Positions 46,987 to 55,874 of a stretch of 64,000 nt of DNA are shown piece after piece. Made by a program: the position numbers and the translations under genes. Within the stretch, counting starts at the first letter, position 1; every line of letters begins with the position of its first letter. Under the pieces are notes generated by a model, which was not told the origin of the DNA, ran no database searches, and saw only the letters and a list, made by a program, of their open reading frames with translations. Source of the stretch: a virus; the IMG/VR virus record IMGVR_UViG_3300011116_000655, positions 1 through 64,000 of that record; one strand, given 5' to 3'.

Positions 46987-47781
46987 TTAGTCGTCTGTTC
47001 CTGTGAAATCACCAAACGCTTCATCTACAGAAGAGCTAGATTTCTTGGCTTTTGTACCACCCTTGACGATTTCGCGTGAATCAGCTTCTGCACTCTCGTC
47101 AGAAGAAAGTGCTGCGTCAAGAATACGCTGGACTTCCTGTGTGCTTTGACGAGGATAAAGTGTGGAGAAATCTGGAATGGTATCAAGAATCTCCTTGCAC
47201 TTAGCTGGACCACCGTATTCTGGAGAACAAAGTGGTGAAGATTTACGACGAGGAGTAATCTTAGTCTCTGGGAACTGATCTTTTGCACCAGCAGGAGGCT
47301 TAGTGTAATCAATTACAAGGTCAAGACCATCCTGTGGGTCAGTAATGTCACCATACTCTGGGTTAAGTACAAGTCCTACCATAGTCTCATAAGCACGCTT
47401 ACCGTATTCCCAAACCTGTACACCTTTTGCTTCTTCTCCACGAACAAGTACGGGAGACATAAAACGCTGCTTGGGGAAAAGCTCTTTTGCCATTTTCTGG
47501 CTTGACTTGTCCTCATTAGCTGTTCCTTCCTTCCAAAGCTGTGAAGCAAAGTTACAGACAGGACATTCATCGCCAAAGTTCTTCTTGGGACAAAGAACAG
47601 TCTTACCACCTACCTTATAATGGAAGAAAAGCTCCTTGAATGGATCGCCGTCTTCAGTTGGAACAATACGAATAGAGTGTTGTCCCTCTTCCATCTTCCA
47701 CTTTACAGATGTGGAAGCCTCTTTACCGTTGTTGGCAAGTTTATCAAGTTTTGCCTTCATTTTGCTCATATCAATAGCCAT
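46987..47781 (-). CDS. gp32-like single-stranded DNA-binding protein
   Basis: 264 aa. N-terminal K-M-K-A-K-L-D-K-L, OB-fold core with a zinc site H54, C64, C73, C76 (H-Y-K-V ... L-C-P-K-K-N ... C-P-V-C) like T4 gp32, and an acidic C-terminal tail (F-G-D-F-T-G-T-D-D) that would contact replication partners. GGAGAC site and own promoter (47846-47874). Confidence 0.92.
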   Translation of the reverse strand: MAIDMSKMKAKLDKLANNGKEASTSVKWKMEEGQHSIRIVPTEDGDPFKELFFHYKVGGKTVLCPKKNFGDECPVCNFASQLWKEGTANEDKSSQKMAKELFPKQRFMSPVLVRGEEAKGVQVWEYGKRAYETMVGLVLNPEYGDITDPQDGLDLVIDYTKPPAGAKDQFPETKITPRRKSSPLCSPEYGGPAKCKEILDTIPDFSTLYPRQSTQEVQRILDAALSSDESAEADSREIVKGGTKAKKSSSSVDEAFGDFTGTDD

Positions 47782-47845
47782 TTTATTGTCTCCTTAGTTG
47801 TTTGTTAAGTACGATTGAACAAATCTCTTCAATCGCCGCATTCTT

Positions 47846-47874
47846 ATTCTATTCACTCAATACGCTTTCGTCAA
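47846..47874 (-). promoter_or_regulatory. Sigma70-like promoter of SSB gene
   Basis: TTGACG (47869-47874), 17 nt, TAGAAT (47846-47851). The TAG of the -10 is the stop codon of the 47849-48100 gene. A 15-codon ORF (M-R-R-L-K-R-F-V-Q-S) lies in the leader, starting 4 bases after the -10. Confidence 0.75.
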
Positions 47875-48100
47875 GGTCTGTTTCCAGAATCTCTCCTACT
47901 AGCGTTTTATGATTGAAGATTCGGAATTCCTTACTCTCCAGATCATAAACCATTTCTGACCCATCGGGAAGTGTTCTAACTTTCCCTGTGCCCTTCACCA
48001 TTCCTTCTAACATGGTTCTTGGTAGGTCTGCAACCTTCATAAAAGACATTGTTCTTTGAGAACCGTCTTTCTTTATAAATGTACCTTTATACGACTTCAT
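47849..48100 (-). CDS. Small conserved phage protein
   Basis: 83 aa, MKSYKGTFIKKDGSQRTMSF, ending in acidic residues. K-G-T-F-I-K-K-D-G-S-x-R-T-M is a pattern I know from small phage proteins of unknown function. Start at the last base of the gene above. Confidence 0.65.
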   Translation of the reverse strand: MKSYKGTFIKKDGSQRTMSFMKVADLPRTMLEGMVKGTGKVRTLPDGSEMVYDLESKEFRIFNHKTLVGEILETDLDESVLSE

Positions 48101-48897
48101 TAGTGCCTCTGTATGTGTGGTGACTTTTTAACAATGTAACAATAATTTACATCAAATGAAGTTGAATAAACACCAAAACTATTCTTTACAAATTCTTCCG
48201 TTTTAGTGTCCATTTGTTTTACCAGCTTATCAAACAGGTCACCATCTGTTTGAAGTTGTTTTTCATTAATACAGTAATAGTATCTCTTCTCTCTACACTC
48301 GTCAAGGTTGAAAAACAAACTTTCATTACCGTTATCAACATCCATTATACCTATAGTATTTATACAATAAGTTGGTAGTGATTCTAATTCATTACCTAAA
48401 ACTGGTTCATTATGGTCAAGAAAATTTATCATATGTATTGTATCTGCAATAACTGTATTTAATTTATCGTAATACCCAACAATAGGTATTTTACCAACCA
48501 TCTTCGCAACATCTTCATAAGTTATTATAAACATTGAATCAAATCTTTTTGATCTTGTATACTCTTGAAGAACATTATAAACAATTTTATCTGTTGTTTT
48601 TTGAAGATCTGTTAAAAATTTTGTACTTGGTTTAACATAAAAAATTCTTATGTTACTATCCTTATACTTTTCTAAAACTCTTAACGAAGCGGAACAAACT
48701 ATTTCATCACCACTTACAATAAAATCAATGTCAGTATCATCACTATTAAAAATAATAGGCTCATGATTTGTTTTTTCATCGTATTTCTCTGGGTGATCTT
48801 GTTGCTCAACTACTACCTTATAGATTTTGTATTGTGGGTACTTGCTAAATTTATCTGCTATGTTGTGTGCTGTTTTACCTAACGCAAGAATGTTCAT
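48100..48897 (-). CDS. Hypothetical 265 aa protein
   Basis: M-N-I-L-A-L-G-K-T-A-H-N-I-A-D-K-F opens like a nucleotide-binding Rossmann or tubulin-like unit, but the glycines are few. I-F-Y-V-K-P-S, V-Y-N-V-L-Q-E-Y, I-V-G-Y-Y-D-K-L-N and R-Y-Y-Y-C-I-N-E resemble a family found in large marine phages with no known role. Confidence 0.6.
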   Translation of the reverse strand: MNILALGKTAHNIADKFSKYPQYKIYKVVVEQQDHPEKYDEKTNHEPIIFNSDDTDIDFIVSGDEIVCSASLRVLEKYKDSNIRIFYVKPSTKFLTDLQKTTDKIVYNVLQEYTRSKRFDSMFIITYEDVAKMVGKIPIVGYYDKLNTVIADTIHMINFLDHNEPVLGNELESLPTYCINTIGIMDVDNGNESLFFNLDECREKRYYYCINEKQLQTDGDLFDKLVKQMDTKTEEFVKNSFGVYSTSFDVNYCYIVKKSPHIQRH

Positions 48898-49298
48898 TCA
48901 TAACCCATAGGAATCTGTAATGCAGTAGCAATAATTTCTTTAACGTATGGAGTTTTATTTTCTAAATCATCTAAATCCTTATACTCAACCCATTTATGAT
49001 CACAATGTTCATAATTAAGTTTTATATCACCTTGTACATCATCACAACGATAAATAAACATTTTACCACTTTTAGCTTTACGAACACCACAGTATTTAAT
49101 TCTACCATCTAGTTCTGTTTCTTCTTTAAGCTCTCTTCTAGCAGCTTTATAGGGTGCTTCACCTTTTTCTACATGACCACCTGGAAATGACCAATGTAAT
49201 GGTTTCCATGTATCTGTTTTGGATCTTTTAATTAAGAGAATTTTATTTTTATCTATTACAACAACTACAACTGAATCTTCGGTATCTTTTTCTTCCAT
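48894..49298 (-). CDS. Nudix hydrolase
   Basis: 134 aa. Nudix box G-H-V-E-K-G-E ... R-E-L-K-E-E-T at 41-61 is complete. Hydrolyses a nucleoside diphosphate linked to another moiety; substrate (dNTP, NAD, capped RNA) unknown. Overlaps its downstream neighbour by ATGA. Confidence 0.92.
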   Translation of the reverse strand: MEEKDTEDSVVVVVIDKNKILLIKRSKTDTWKPLHWSFPGGHVEKGEAPYKAARRELKEETELDGRIKYCGVRKAKSGKMFIYRCDDVQGDIKLNYEHCDHKWVEYKDLDDLENKTPYVKEIIATALQIPMGYE

Positions 49299-49305
49299 TT
49301 TGATC

Positions 49306-49674
49306 CTACTTTAGTAATTCTTTAATAACCTCTTTTACAATTTCTTCAAGAAGGTTTTCTTTCATGTGTTTAAAGTATTGTACTTGTTTTTCTCTTTTTT
49401 CTGCACCTTTTCTAGAATCATAACAGCCAAGATTCTTACCACTCTTTTTTGATTTCAAACAATACTTAGAACCTTGTTTAACAATGTGTTCACCAATAGG
49501 AGGAGCAGATTTAGAACGTTCCATAGATGGTTTTTCACTATAAGGGGCACCAGCGGGTTGATTGCCATGACCAATAACTCTTTTCTTTTTACGACTGTGC
49601 CCTGCCTTCATCTTTCTCTGAAAAGGCTCTGTCTGTTCTAATAAGTCTCTAAGTTGTTGTACTAAAGGGTCCAT
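49306..49674 (-). CDS. Basic protein with short Cys module
   Basis: 122 aa. M-K-A-G-H-S-R-K-K-K-R, then K-Y-C-L-K-S-K-K-S-G-K-N-L-G-C-Y and K-R-E-K-Q-V-Q-Y-F-K-H, a small module also seen in virion-linked phage proteins. Helical C-terminus E-I-V-K-E-V-I-K-E-L-L-K. Function unknown, possibly nucleic-acid binding. Confidence 0.6.
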   Translation of the reverse strand: MDPLVQQLRDLLEQTEPFQRKMKAGHSRKKKRVIGHGNQPAGAPYSEKPSMERSKSAPPIGEHIVKQGSKYCLKSKKSGKNLGCYDSRKGAEKREKQVQYFKHMKENLLEEIVKEVIKELLK

Positions 49675-50030
49675 TATTTAAGTGTTAATAGGTATTTAAG
49701 TTTGTTAAACTCGCCAAGTATTTCATCGCGAATGTTTAAAAGATCTGTATCTTTTTGTTGGTCAAGAATATCTGTCATTCCAATAAGAGTTTCAATGTAT
49801 CCATCTACAATTTGTTCTACATCACCACCAAGGTTTTGTAGTTCAATTGGACCAGTAACACGTACTCTCCCGTTTCTTCCCATCCAAGCTTCTGTAAAAG
49901 TATCTATAAGATCACCAAGAGTTCCATAGATTCCACCAAAAGCTGAATGTCTGGCAAACGATTTTGTTTGCCAATGAAAGATTCTCATTTGTTGTTCCAT
50001 TTGAACAAGTTGCATTACTATTTGGTCCAT
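49674..50030 (-). CDS. Dps/ferritin-like protein (DUF5856-like)
   Basis: 118 aa helical. M-R-I-F-H-W-Q-T-K-S-F-A-R-H-S-A-F-G-G-I-Y matches the first helix of Dps-type proteins (x-H-W-x-x), and L-I-D-T-F-T-E-A-W-M-G its second. Shorter than Dps (about 160). May bind DNA or act as a structural helical bundle. Confidence 0.65.
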   Translation of the reverse strand: MDQIVMQLVQMEQQMRIFHWQTKSFARHSAFGGIYGTLGDLIDTFTEAWMGRNGRVRVTGPIELQNLGGDVEQIVDGYIETLIGMTDILDQQKDTDLLNIRDEILGEFNKLKYLLTLK

Positions 50031-50031
50031 T

Positions 50032-50664
50032 TTATCTCCTATCTTTTGTTGTTATGTCAGCACCATGAACCGCTGTAATCAACGCCAAAGTAAGACACAT
50101 AAGAGCAATAGCTAAACTTAGATTTTGTTTGTCTTGAGCTTTTACTGCTTTATTTAATTCTTGGTTTTTTTCAATATATAATTCTATATCATTTTTAAAT
50201 TTTTGACCTTCTGGCGATCTCATAAATTTATCTACTTCACTTGATTTACCACTTGGATCAAGACTGACAAACCTTTTTGCTTGTTCTATTAAACTGTTAT
50301 CTATTGTGGTTTTAATGCCTTTATAAATTAATTGTTTATTATCAACATCAAATTTAATATTTGGGCTTAAGCTTTCAATGTATTTTTTAGATAATACTGG
50401 AAGCTGCTCTTTATCTACTTGAGATGCACCAATTGTCCTGGCTACTTGAGCTATCGCTGGACCTCCAGATAATGCTTCATCAGATTGGTTTATAGCTGTA
50501 CCTAATGAAGCTCCACCACCAAATGCAACAGCTAATGGAAAAGCAAATTTAGCAAATAATTGTCCAAGTCTTCCTTCGTTTAAAAGATCTGGATTATTTT
50601 CACTTAATACTTCTAAAAGTTCTTGTCTAACTATAAGTCTTAATTGTGATTCTGTTATAATCAT
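50032..50664 (-). CDS. Tagged protein with membrane-like segments
   Basis: 210 aa. M-I-I-T-E-S-Q-L-R-L-I-V-R-Q-E-L-L closely resembles the start of the 29313-30101 protein. Hydrophobic stretches at about 38-55 and 182-200. An ACTATTTA motif lies 32 bases upstream. Function unknown. Confidence 0.6.
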   Translation of the reverse strand: MIITESQLRLIVRQELLEVLSENNPDLLNEGRLGQLFAKFAFPLAVAFGGGASLGTAINQSDEALSGGPAIAQVARTIGASQVDKEQLPVLSKKYIESLSPNIKFDVDNKQLIYKGIKTTIDNSLIEQAKRFVSLDPSGKSSEVDKFMRSPEGQKFKNDIELYIEKNQELNKAVKAQDKQNLSLAIALMCLTLALITAVHGADITTKDRR

Positions 50665-50695
50665 TATAAAATTTTCCTTTAATTTACTTACACAA

Positions 50696-50702
50696 TAAAT
50701 AG
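50696..50702 (-). promoter_or_regulatory. ACTATTTA putative late promoter
   Basis: TTAACTATTTATTGTG on the minus strand, next to the stop of the PolA-like gene and upstream of the 50032-50664 gene; no -35. Confidence 0.45.
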
Positions 50703-51845
50703 TTAAATCTTACGCATTTCACCGTAATTACTTCCTGCTTTCACGTTTACTTTAAACATCCCAAGGTCAGTATTGGAATAAATCTTCATAATTTTTTTTA
50801 GGTCTTTTTTATCTTCGTCTGCAAGATCAATCACAATGTTGTCATGAATAGTAAAAGCAATAAAAGATTTACGACCTTTTAGAAACTGAAACACTTTAAT
50901 CATCTGACGAAGAGCAAGCTGACCAAATGTAGACTGAACAATGTAAGAAAGAGCATGATGATTATCTGCTGAAATTTGTAAGCCGTAGAACGTAGTAACC
51001 TTTTCTCCATCCCAAAATCTATTAAGTACTTCTTCTTTATTGTAAATCGATTCAGCCTTTTCATTTTTAGTATCTCCATAAAGCCATGCAAGAAATGCTA
51101 CTTTTGCTTCATCCCTTGTTTTCTTGTTATCAAAAATGTGTTGATTATTCCAATCGTGAATATCTTCTTTGGGTTGTGGCTTTCCTGCAAGAGCAAGAAA
51201 CGTTCTAAGTTCTGCTCCGTTATAATCAAGCTCAACAAACCAATCATTTGTAGGATGGATAATAGAACGATGATTCTTATCCATCTGCATTATTGGGAAT
51301 GAACGTTTATGGGTTGATAGTCTACCTGTCTTTGTTCCAAAAATGTCATAGTTAATAAATCTACTAATGTTTGAATACTTTTGGATTATCTTTTTATCTT
51401 CCACACCATCCAACACAACATTCAATGGTCTACTTTTAATGTCCCAAAGAACTTCTGATAATTTAACGAGATAATCATAATCTTTTGGCTTTGCAACCGT
51501 ATTTAGAATGTGTTCAACAATTTTTGTTTTGACTTCATAATAAGTCATAAGAAACTTGTGTGGAATCATTTCAAATAAACAATTATCATCAAGATTAATT
51601 TTAGCATTTGAGAAAGATTTAAAATAAGCTTTCATCTTATCATTAACAAGTTTCCAATCATCTTTTGCATTATCTGGACAAAACTTATTAATTTCATCTT
51701 GGCAATACAAATAAGCATAATCACCACCATTAAAGGATGGATGATAACTCCAAGATTTTACATAATCTGGTAAATTTTGAATTATTTCATTTTGACAATA
51801 AAAGCCCACACACTCGCCTTTATTATCAAGAGGTTCAACAAACAT
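50703..51845 (-). CDS. Small PolA-like (family A) DNA polymerase
   Basis: 380 aa, palm/fingers only: no 3'-5' or 5'-3' exonuclease domain. T-K-T-G-R-L-S-T at 171-178; motif A L-D-Y-N-G-A-E-L-R (Asp207); motif B R-D-E-A-K ... L-Y-G (244-257); motif C I-H-D-N (334-336) with Asn where Glu is usual. Asp207 and Asp335 remain. A repair or specialised polymerase beside the DnaE replicase is likely. Confidence 0.85.
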   Translation of the reverse strand: MFVEPLDNKGECVGFYCQNEIIQNLPDYVKSWSYHPSFNGGDYAYLYCQDEINKFCPDNAKDDWKLVNDKMKAYFKSFSNAKINLDDNCLFEMIPHKFLMTYYEVKTKIVEHILNTVAKPKDYDYLVKLSEVLWDIKSRPLNVVLDGVEDKKIIQKYSNISRFINYDIFGTKTGRLSTHKRSFPIMQMDKNHRSIIHPTNDWFVELDYNGAELRTFLALAGKPQPKEDIHDWNNQHIFDNKKTRDEAKVAFLAWLYGDTKNEKAESIYNKEEVLNRFWDGEKVTTFYGLQISADNHHALSYIVQSTFGQLALRQMIKVFQFLKGRKSFIAFTIHDNIVIDLADEDKKDLKKIMKIYSNTDLGMFKVNVKAGSNYGEMRKI

Positions 51846-51855
51846 TTTAGCCTCA

Positions 51856-53052
51856 TTAAAATTTATAAATAAAATTAGAAGACTTCATTTTCTTCTTCTT
51901 ACTTACTTCGATTACTTGAGCATAATCTGGATTTGTTCCACCGTCAAGGAATGGTTTTGTATCTTTATTGATGTATTGCAAAGTAGATAATTCTCCAGAT
52001 GCATTATAAATTGCGGTTAATGTATGTAATTTATTTTCAAATTGATTTTGATTAATTCTAAAATTTTCTTCTCTTAATCTAATAAAATAATACATTTTAA
52101 TCCAAAATAAATCATCATAAGTATTGCTATTAATTTGTTGTTTATTTATTGTTCTGTTTATAAGTTGTCCTTCATTATTTAAAATGGGACTTTGTATTTT
52201 GTTCTTTACAAATACATTGTCATTGTAGTATTGTATTAATGTATCTTTAATAATTTTCCAATCTGTTATGTATGTCGTAGTATAAGCGTTATCAAACATT
52301 TCATCAAGAGAATTAAAATTGTTTTGTTTCATTTTTTCTAATGCATAATTTGTTGAAAGATTGAATACTAATCTCCAGGGTGCATTCTTATCAACAAAAA
52401 AACTGTATTTTTCTGCTGTATTAATGAAAAATTTATAATTTGGATCATTTAAAAATTGATTAACTTTTAATTGATCGTCACCATTATTAAGATTAGATAA
52501 ATCAATTACTAATCCTGTAGTGGTTGGCGAAGCAATTCCGCTTGTCATAAAAGCTGTTTGAGAAATGTATAAACCAGTATTATTCATAAGATAACAAAAC
52601 TCATTAAGAAAATCATTTAAATTAGTTATAGAATTTCTTAATTTATTTTGATCAAATACTTTATCTAAAAATGTTCTTATTGTTTCATTATAGTTATTTT
52701 GTGGTATTGTTGTTGCTCTTACAATTTTTAATGGATTTAATTTTGATTTAGGAATTAAACTTAATTGATTTGCTCTTTGAAACTCAATAACCATTTCATT
52801 AAAGGCATCTGCAACGAAAGAAATAGCATAAAATTGATTTGCTTGGTTTATGTTGCTTGTTTTGAGAACTTTAAGATTATTAGTATTTAAAATAATTGAA
52901 TCTAAATCTCTATTAATCTTTCCATAAAGAATTGAATTTTTCCAGAAATCAATAATGTTTGTGTATTCTTTTGGATAATACACAACATCATAGTATTTTC
53001 TAAATGTAAATTGTTCTATAGATTTTTGATTATTTCTTGCTATTGTTGCCAT
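51856..53052 (-). CDS. Hypothetical structural protein, 398 aa
   Basis: Rich in Asn, Ile, Lys and Tyr, with no motif recognised. Placed between the polymerase and a tail/baseplate gene; co-oriented and closely spaced with the tail block, so a virion role is likely. Confidence 0.55.
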   Translation of the reverse strand: MATIARNNQKSIEQFTFRKYYDVVYYPKEYTNIIDFWKNSILYGKINRDLDSIILNTNNLKVLKTSNINQANQFYAISFVADAFNEMVIEFQRANQLSLIPKSKLNPLKIVRATTIPQNNYNETIRTFLDKVFDQNKLRNSITNLNDFLNEFCYLMNNTGLYISQTAFMTSGIASPTTTGLVIDLSNLNNGDDQLKVNQFLNDPNYKFFINTAEKYSFFVDKNAPWRLVFNLSTNYALEKMKQNNFNSLDEMFDNAYTTTYITDWKIIKDTLIQYYNDNVFVKNKIQSPILNNEGQLINRTINKQQINSNTYDDLFWIKMYYFIRLREENFRINQNQFENKLHTLTAIYNASGELSTLQYINKDTKPFLDGGTNPDYAQVIEVSKKKKMKSSNFIYKF

Positions 53053-53063
53053 TTTTATTCCTA

Positions 53064-55871
53064 TTAATCAAAAAAACTTTTAAGGTATTCTATTTCTGCT
53101 TCTAACGCAATTTGTGCTGCACGAGAAATTTCACCTTGTTGCATACTGATTTCAAGATCTTGTTGTAATTGTTGTAGTTTCTTTTCTCTATCTAATTCTT
53201 CTTTTTGCTCTGCCACATCGTCAACAATTTCTTTTAAGTTAGCAAGAATTAAACTCATTTCTGGTAGAACTTTTCCACTTGAGTCATAAAGACCAGCTTT
53301 TTCTAATTCTGTATAATTACAATCTTGTGATTCTGCTTCGCTTGGTTGTAAACCATCGTTGGAATGAAATACACAATCTAAAGTAGTTGTATACGCTTCG
53401 TCAGTTATTTCACTTGTAACTTTTGTAACAGTATAATAACCGCCTATACCAGTTAATTGTGCAAATGTAGGAGCAGATTTTACTGTTGAAATAACTCTTC
53501 CAAATTCAACATTAGGTTTTATAAACAACATCATGCCAGGGTAATAAATGTTATTGCCAATCATTTTTATTTCAGCATTATAAAGATCTCTAAATTGTCC
53601 AAGATAAATAGTTTTCTTTCCAACAGATTTTGATTCTCTTAAAAATGGTTGATCTATTTTTTTAAAGTTTATTGATTTTACTAAACCATAATCTTGTGCT
53701 AAAGTATAATGATAAATTCCTCGTTTTTCGTCAGCAACTTTATTCTCAACACCAGTAAAATCTTTATTAAATTTATCGTAAACAATAAAATAATTAAATG
53801 GAATTAATTTTGTATTAGATAAATTTGTTCTTGTTAAATAAAATGGTTTTAAATTTGTTTTATTAATTGATAATCCAAACTTTACTGCATTTGTATTTGG
53901 ATCAATAAAATCTGATAAAGGATGATTTTTTGGGTCTGTTGATCCTAATGAAATAATAGTACTAACTAACGAAGTATTTGAATACTTATTAACATTACCG
54001 TTATAAATTTCTCTCGATTCAAGTGATGGTTCTGCTGCTTTTATTGTTAAGTCTTTAATAAATTTAAATAAAGGGTATTCTTTAACTCCTTTTTCATACA
54101 ATTCATTATCTAAAAAATTAACAAAAAAATTAATTTCAATAGGTATGTCTGCAATTGAAAAGTTCTTTGGTTGGTTTGGTATTTGTACAACCTCAGAAAA
54201 AGTAGAAAATAAAATTTTATTTCTTTCAAGTTCTTTTAAATTTGAACCGTACTTATTTCTAATTATTGTTATAGCTGCGTCTATTAAGTAACCAAAAGTA
54301 GTAAACATAATTCTTTTAGAAGTTACAGATTCTTCTTCATTTCTTAATGTCTGCTGAGCTTCGCCAAAATCATCTGGATCTCCTTCTAACCACTCTAATC
54401 CATCGCTTGAAGTTCTTGCCAAATCAAGATTAGAAAGTTTTTTATCTAAAGCTGTCTCGTCTTGTGGTAAAATACTACCAGTTCTTGTTATTGAAAACTT
54501 TGGTTTACTAGCACTACCAATACCATTTTTCCAATTTAACCATTGTTTAACAAACGGAGCATCTACTGGTAAAAGAAAAATTTTATTTTTACCATTTGTT
54601 GTTTTAATTAATTCTTTTATTAATTGAGAATAATAAAATTGTTTTATTTCTACAGTTCTTGAATCAATTAAATTTTGTGCTAGATCAGCAGTAGCAGAAT
54701 AAGTTGTTAATAGTTCTTGTACTTTTTCCTGTGCTACACCAGTAGAATAATCTAAATCTGGTATCCCAAGGTTTGCTAAAGTTGCATTAGGACCAAGACA
54801 TAAATTTAATTCTGTTTTTAATTTTGAAAGATCATTACCATTTGATAAATAAGTTAAGAACTTTATTCTTCTTTCTAATTGAGTTATTGTTAAAGATTTT
54901 GATAATAATTCTACATCTGCTTTTTCATTAGATGTTTCTAGTTCAAAACCAGGAGTAACTGTTTGAAGATCAACAGCATCGTAAGGAGAATCTAGTGTTA
55001 AAACGTCTACATCTTTTAGTTTATCTAAACTTTCTTTTAATCCTTTTAATAAATCAAAATTTGTAGAAAATAAACTATTTTCTAAACTAGCAATGTAATT
55101 TGCTGTTAGTTTAATGCTGCCATCCTCATTGAAAGCAAAATTATGTTGTACAAGGTTTAGGTACATAACAAGATCAGAATCATAAAACTCTTCATTTATG
55201 TCTTGTTTACCTTTAAAAATTTCATTAAGTATTTCTGGTCTTAGTTGTTCCCATCCAACAATTGCTTTTATCCTAAATAAAGGACTTGAGTATTGATCTG
55301 GTAAAATAGATGGATGATAAATTAATGACCAATAGTTTGTAGTTTGTTTTGTTGTCGGATTATCAAATGGGCTTCTTAACAAACTTGGAGTTCTATTGTT
55401 CCAAAGTTTTAACATTTGGTCATAACTACCACCAGAAAAAGAATTAATAGAATCAAAATAAAATTCTATTTTTACTTCAATTGTTTTTTCTGATGATGCT
55501 GGATTTGTACCTGCCAAGATCCAATTGATGGACTTAATACCGCAATTATTTCCTACAAAATGATTTTCACTAAGATAATTGTATTTGTAATCTTTACTAA
55601 AAATAAACTCATACTCACTATCATCTTCTGAATTTACTCTAAATAATCTAATTTTTGGAATCAAAGAATTGTATTGATAGGCTTTTAAATTTGTTAATTT
55701 TAACCCATCAGTCTTACCTGTTAACAAAGCTATTGTTTCTGGAAGACTTTTTTCTGAAGTATCTAAAGTTAAGATGTTGTCATACGTAGGTTTTATTAAT
55801 TCAATTATTTCAGTTATGTAAGATGTAATAAAACCTTGATTATTAAACTTAACATCAGTTTTTGGTGGCAT
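53064..55871 (-). CDS. Large tail/baseplate protein
   Basis: 935 aa, Asn/Lys/Ser-rich. Regular beta stretches and a C-terminal part (about 790-870: G-M-M-L-F-I-K-P, G-G-Y-Y-T-V-T-K-V, L-D-C-V-F) look like baseplate hub proteins, then a coiled coil (K-E-E-L-D-R-E-K-K-L-Q-Q-L). Function inferred from position below LysM-like and tail genes. Confidence 0.6.
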   Translation of the reverse strand: MPPKTDVKFNNQGFITSYITEIIELIKPTYDNILTLDTSEKSLPETIALLTGKTDGLKLTNLKAYQYNSLIPKIRLFRVNSEDDSEYEFIFSKDYKYNYLSENHFVGNNCGIKSINWILAGTNPASSEKTIEVKIEFYFDSINSFSGGSYDQMLKLWNNRTPSLLRSPFDNPTTKQTTNYWSLIYHPSILPDQYSSPLFRIKAIVGWEQLRPEILNEIFKGKQDINEEFYDSDLVMYLNLVQHNFAFNEDGSIKLTANYIASLENSLFSTNFDLLKGLKESLDKLKDVDVLTLDSPYDAVDLQTVTPGFELETSNEKADVELLSKSLTITQLERRIKFLTYLSNGNDLSKLKTELNLCLGPNATLANLGIPDLDYSTGVAQEKVQELLTTYSATADLAQNLIDSRTVEIKQFYYSQLIKELIKTTNGKNKIFLLPVDAPFVKQWLNWKNGIGSASKPKFSITRTGSILPQDETALDKKLSNLDLARTSSDGLEWLEGDPDDFGEAQQTLRNEEESVTSKRIMFTTFGYLIDAAITIIRNKYGSNLKELERNKILFSTFSEVVQIPNQPKNFSIADIPIEINFFVNFLDNELYEKGVKEYPLFKFIKDLTIKAAEPSLESREIYNGNVNKYSNTSLVSTIISLGSTDPKNHPLSDFIDPNTNAVKFGLSINKTNLKPFYLTRTNLSNTKLIPFNYFIVYDKFNKDFTGVENKVADEKRGIYHYTLAQDYGLVKSINFKKIDQPFLRESKSVGKKTIYLGQFRDLYNAEIKMIGNNIYYPGMMLFIKPNVEFGRVISTVKSAPTFAQLTGIGGYYTVTKVTSEITDEAYTTTLDCVFHSNDGLQPSEAESQDCNYTELEKAGLYDSSGKVLPEMSLILANLKEIVDDVAEQKEELDREKKLQQLQQDLEISMQQGEISRAAQIALEAEIEYLKSFFD

Positions 55872-55874
55872 TTT

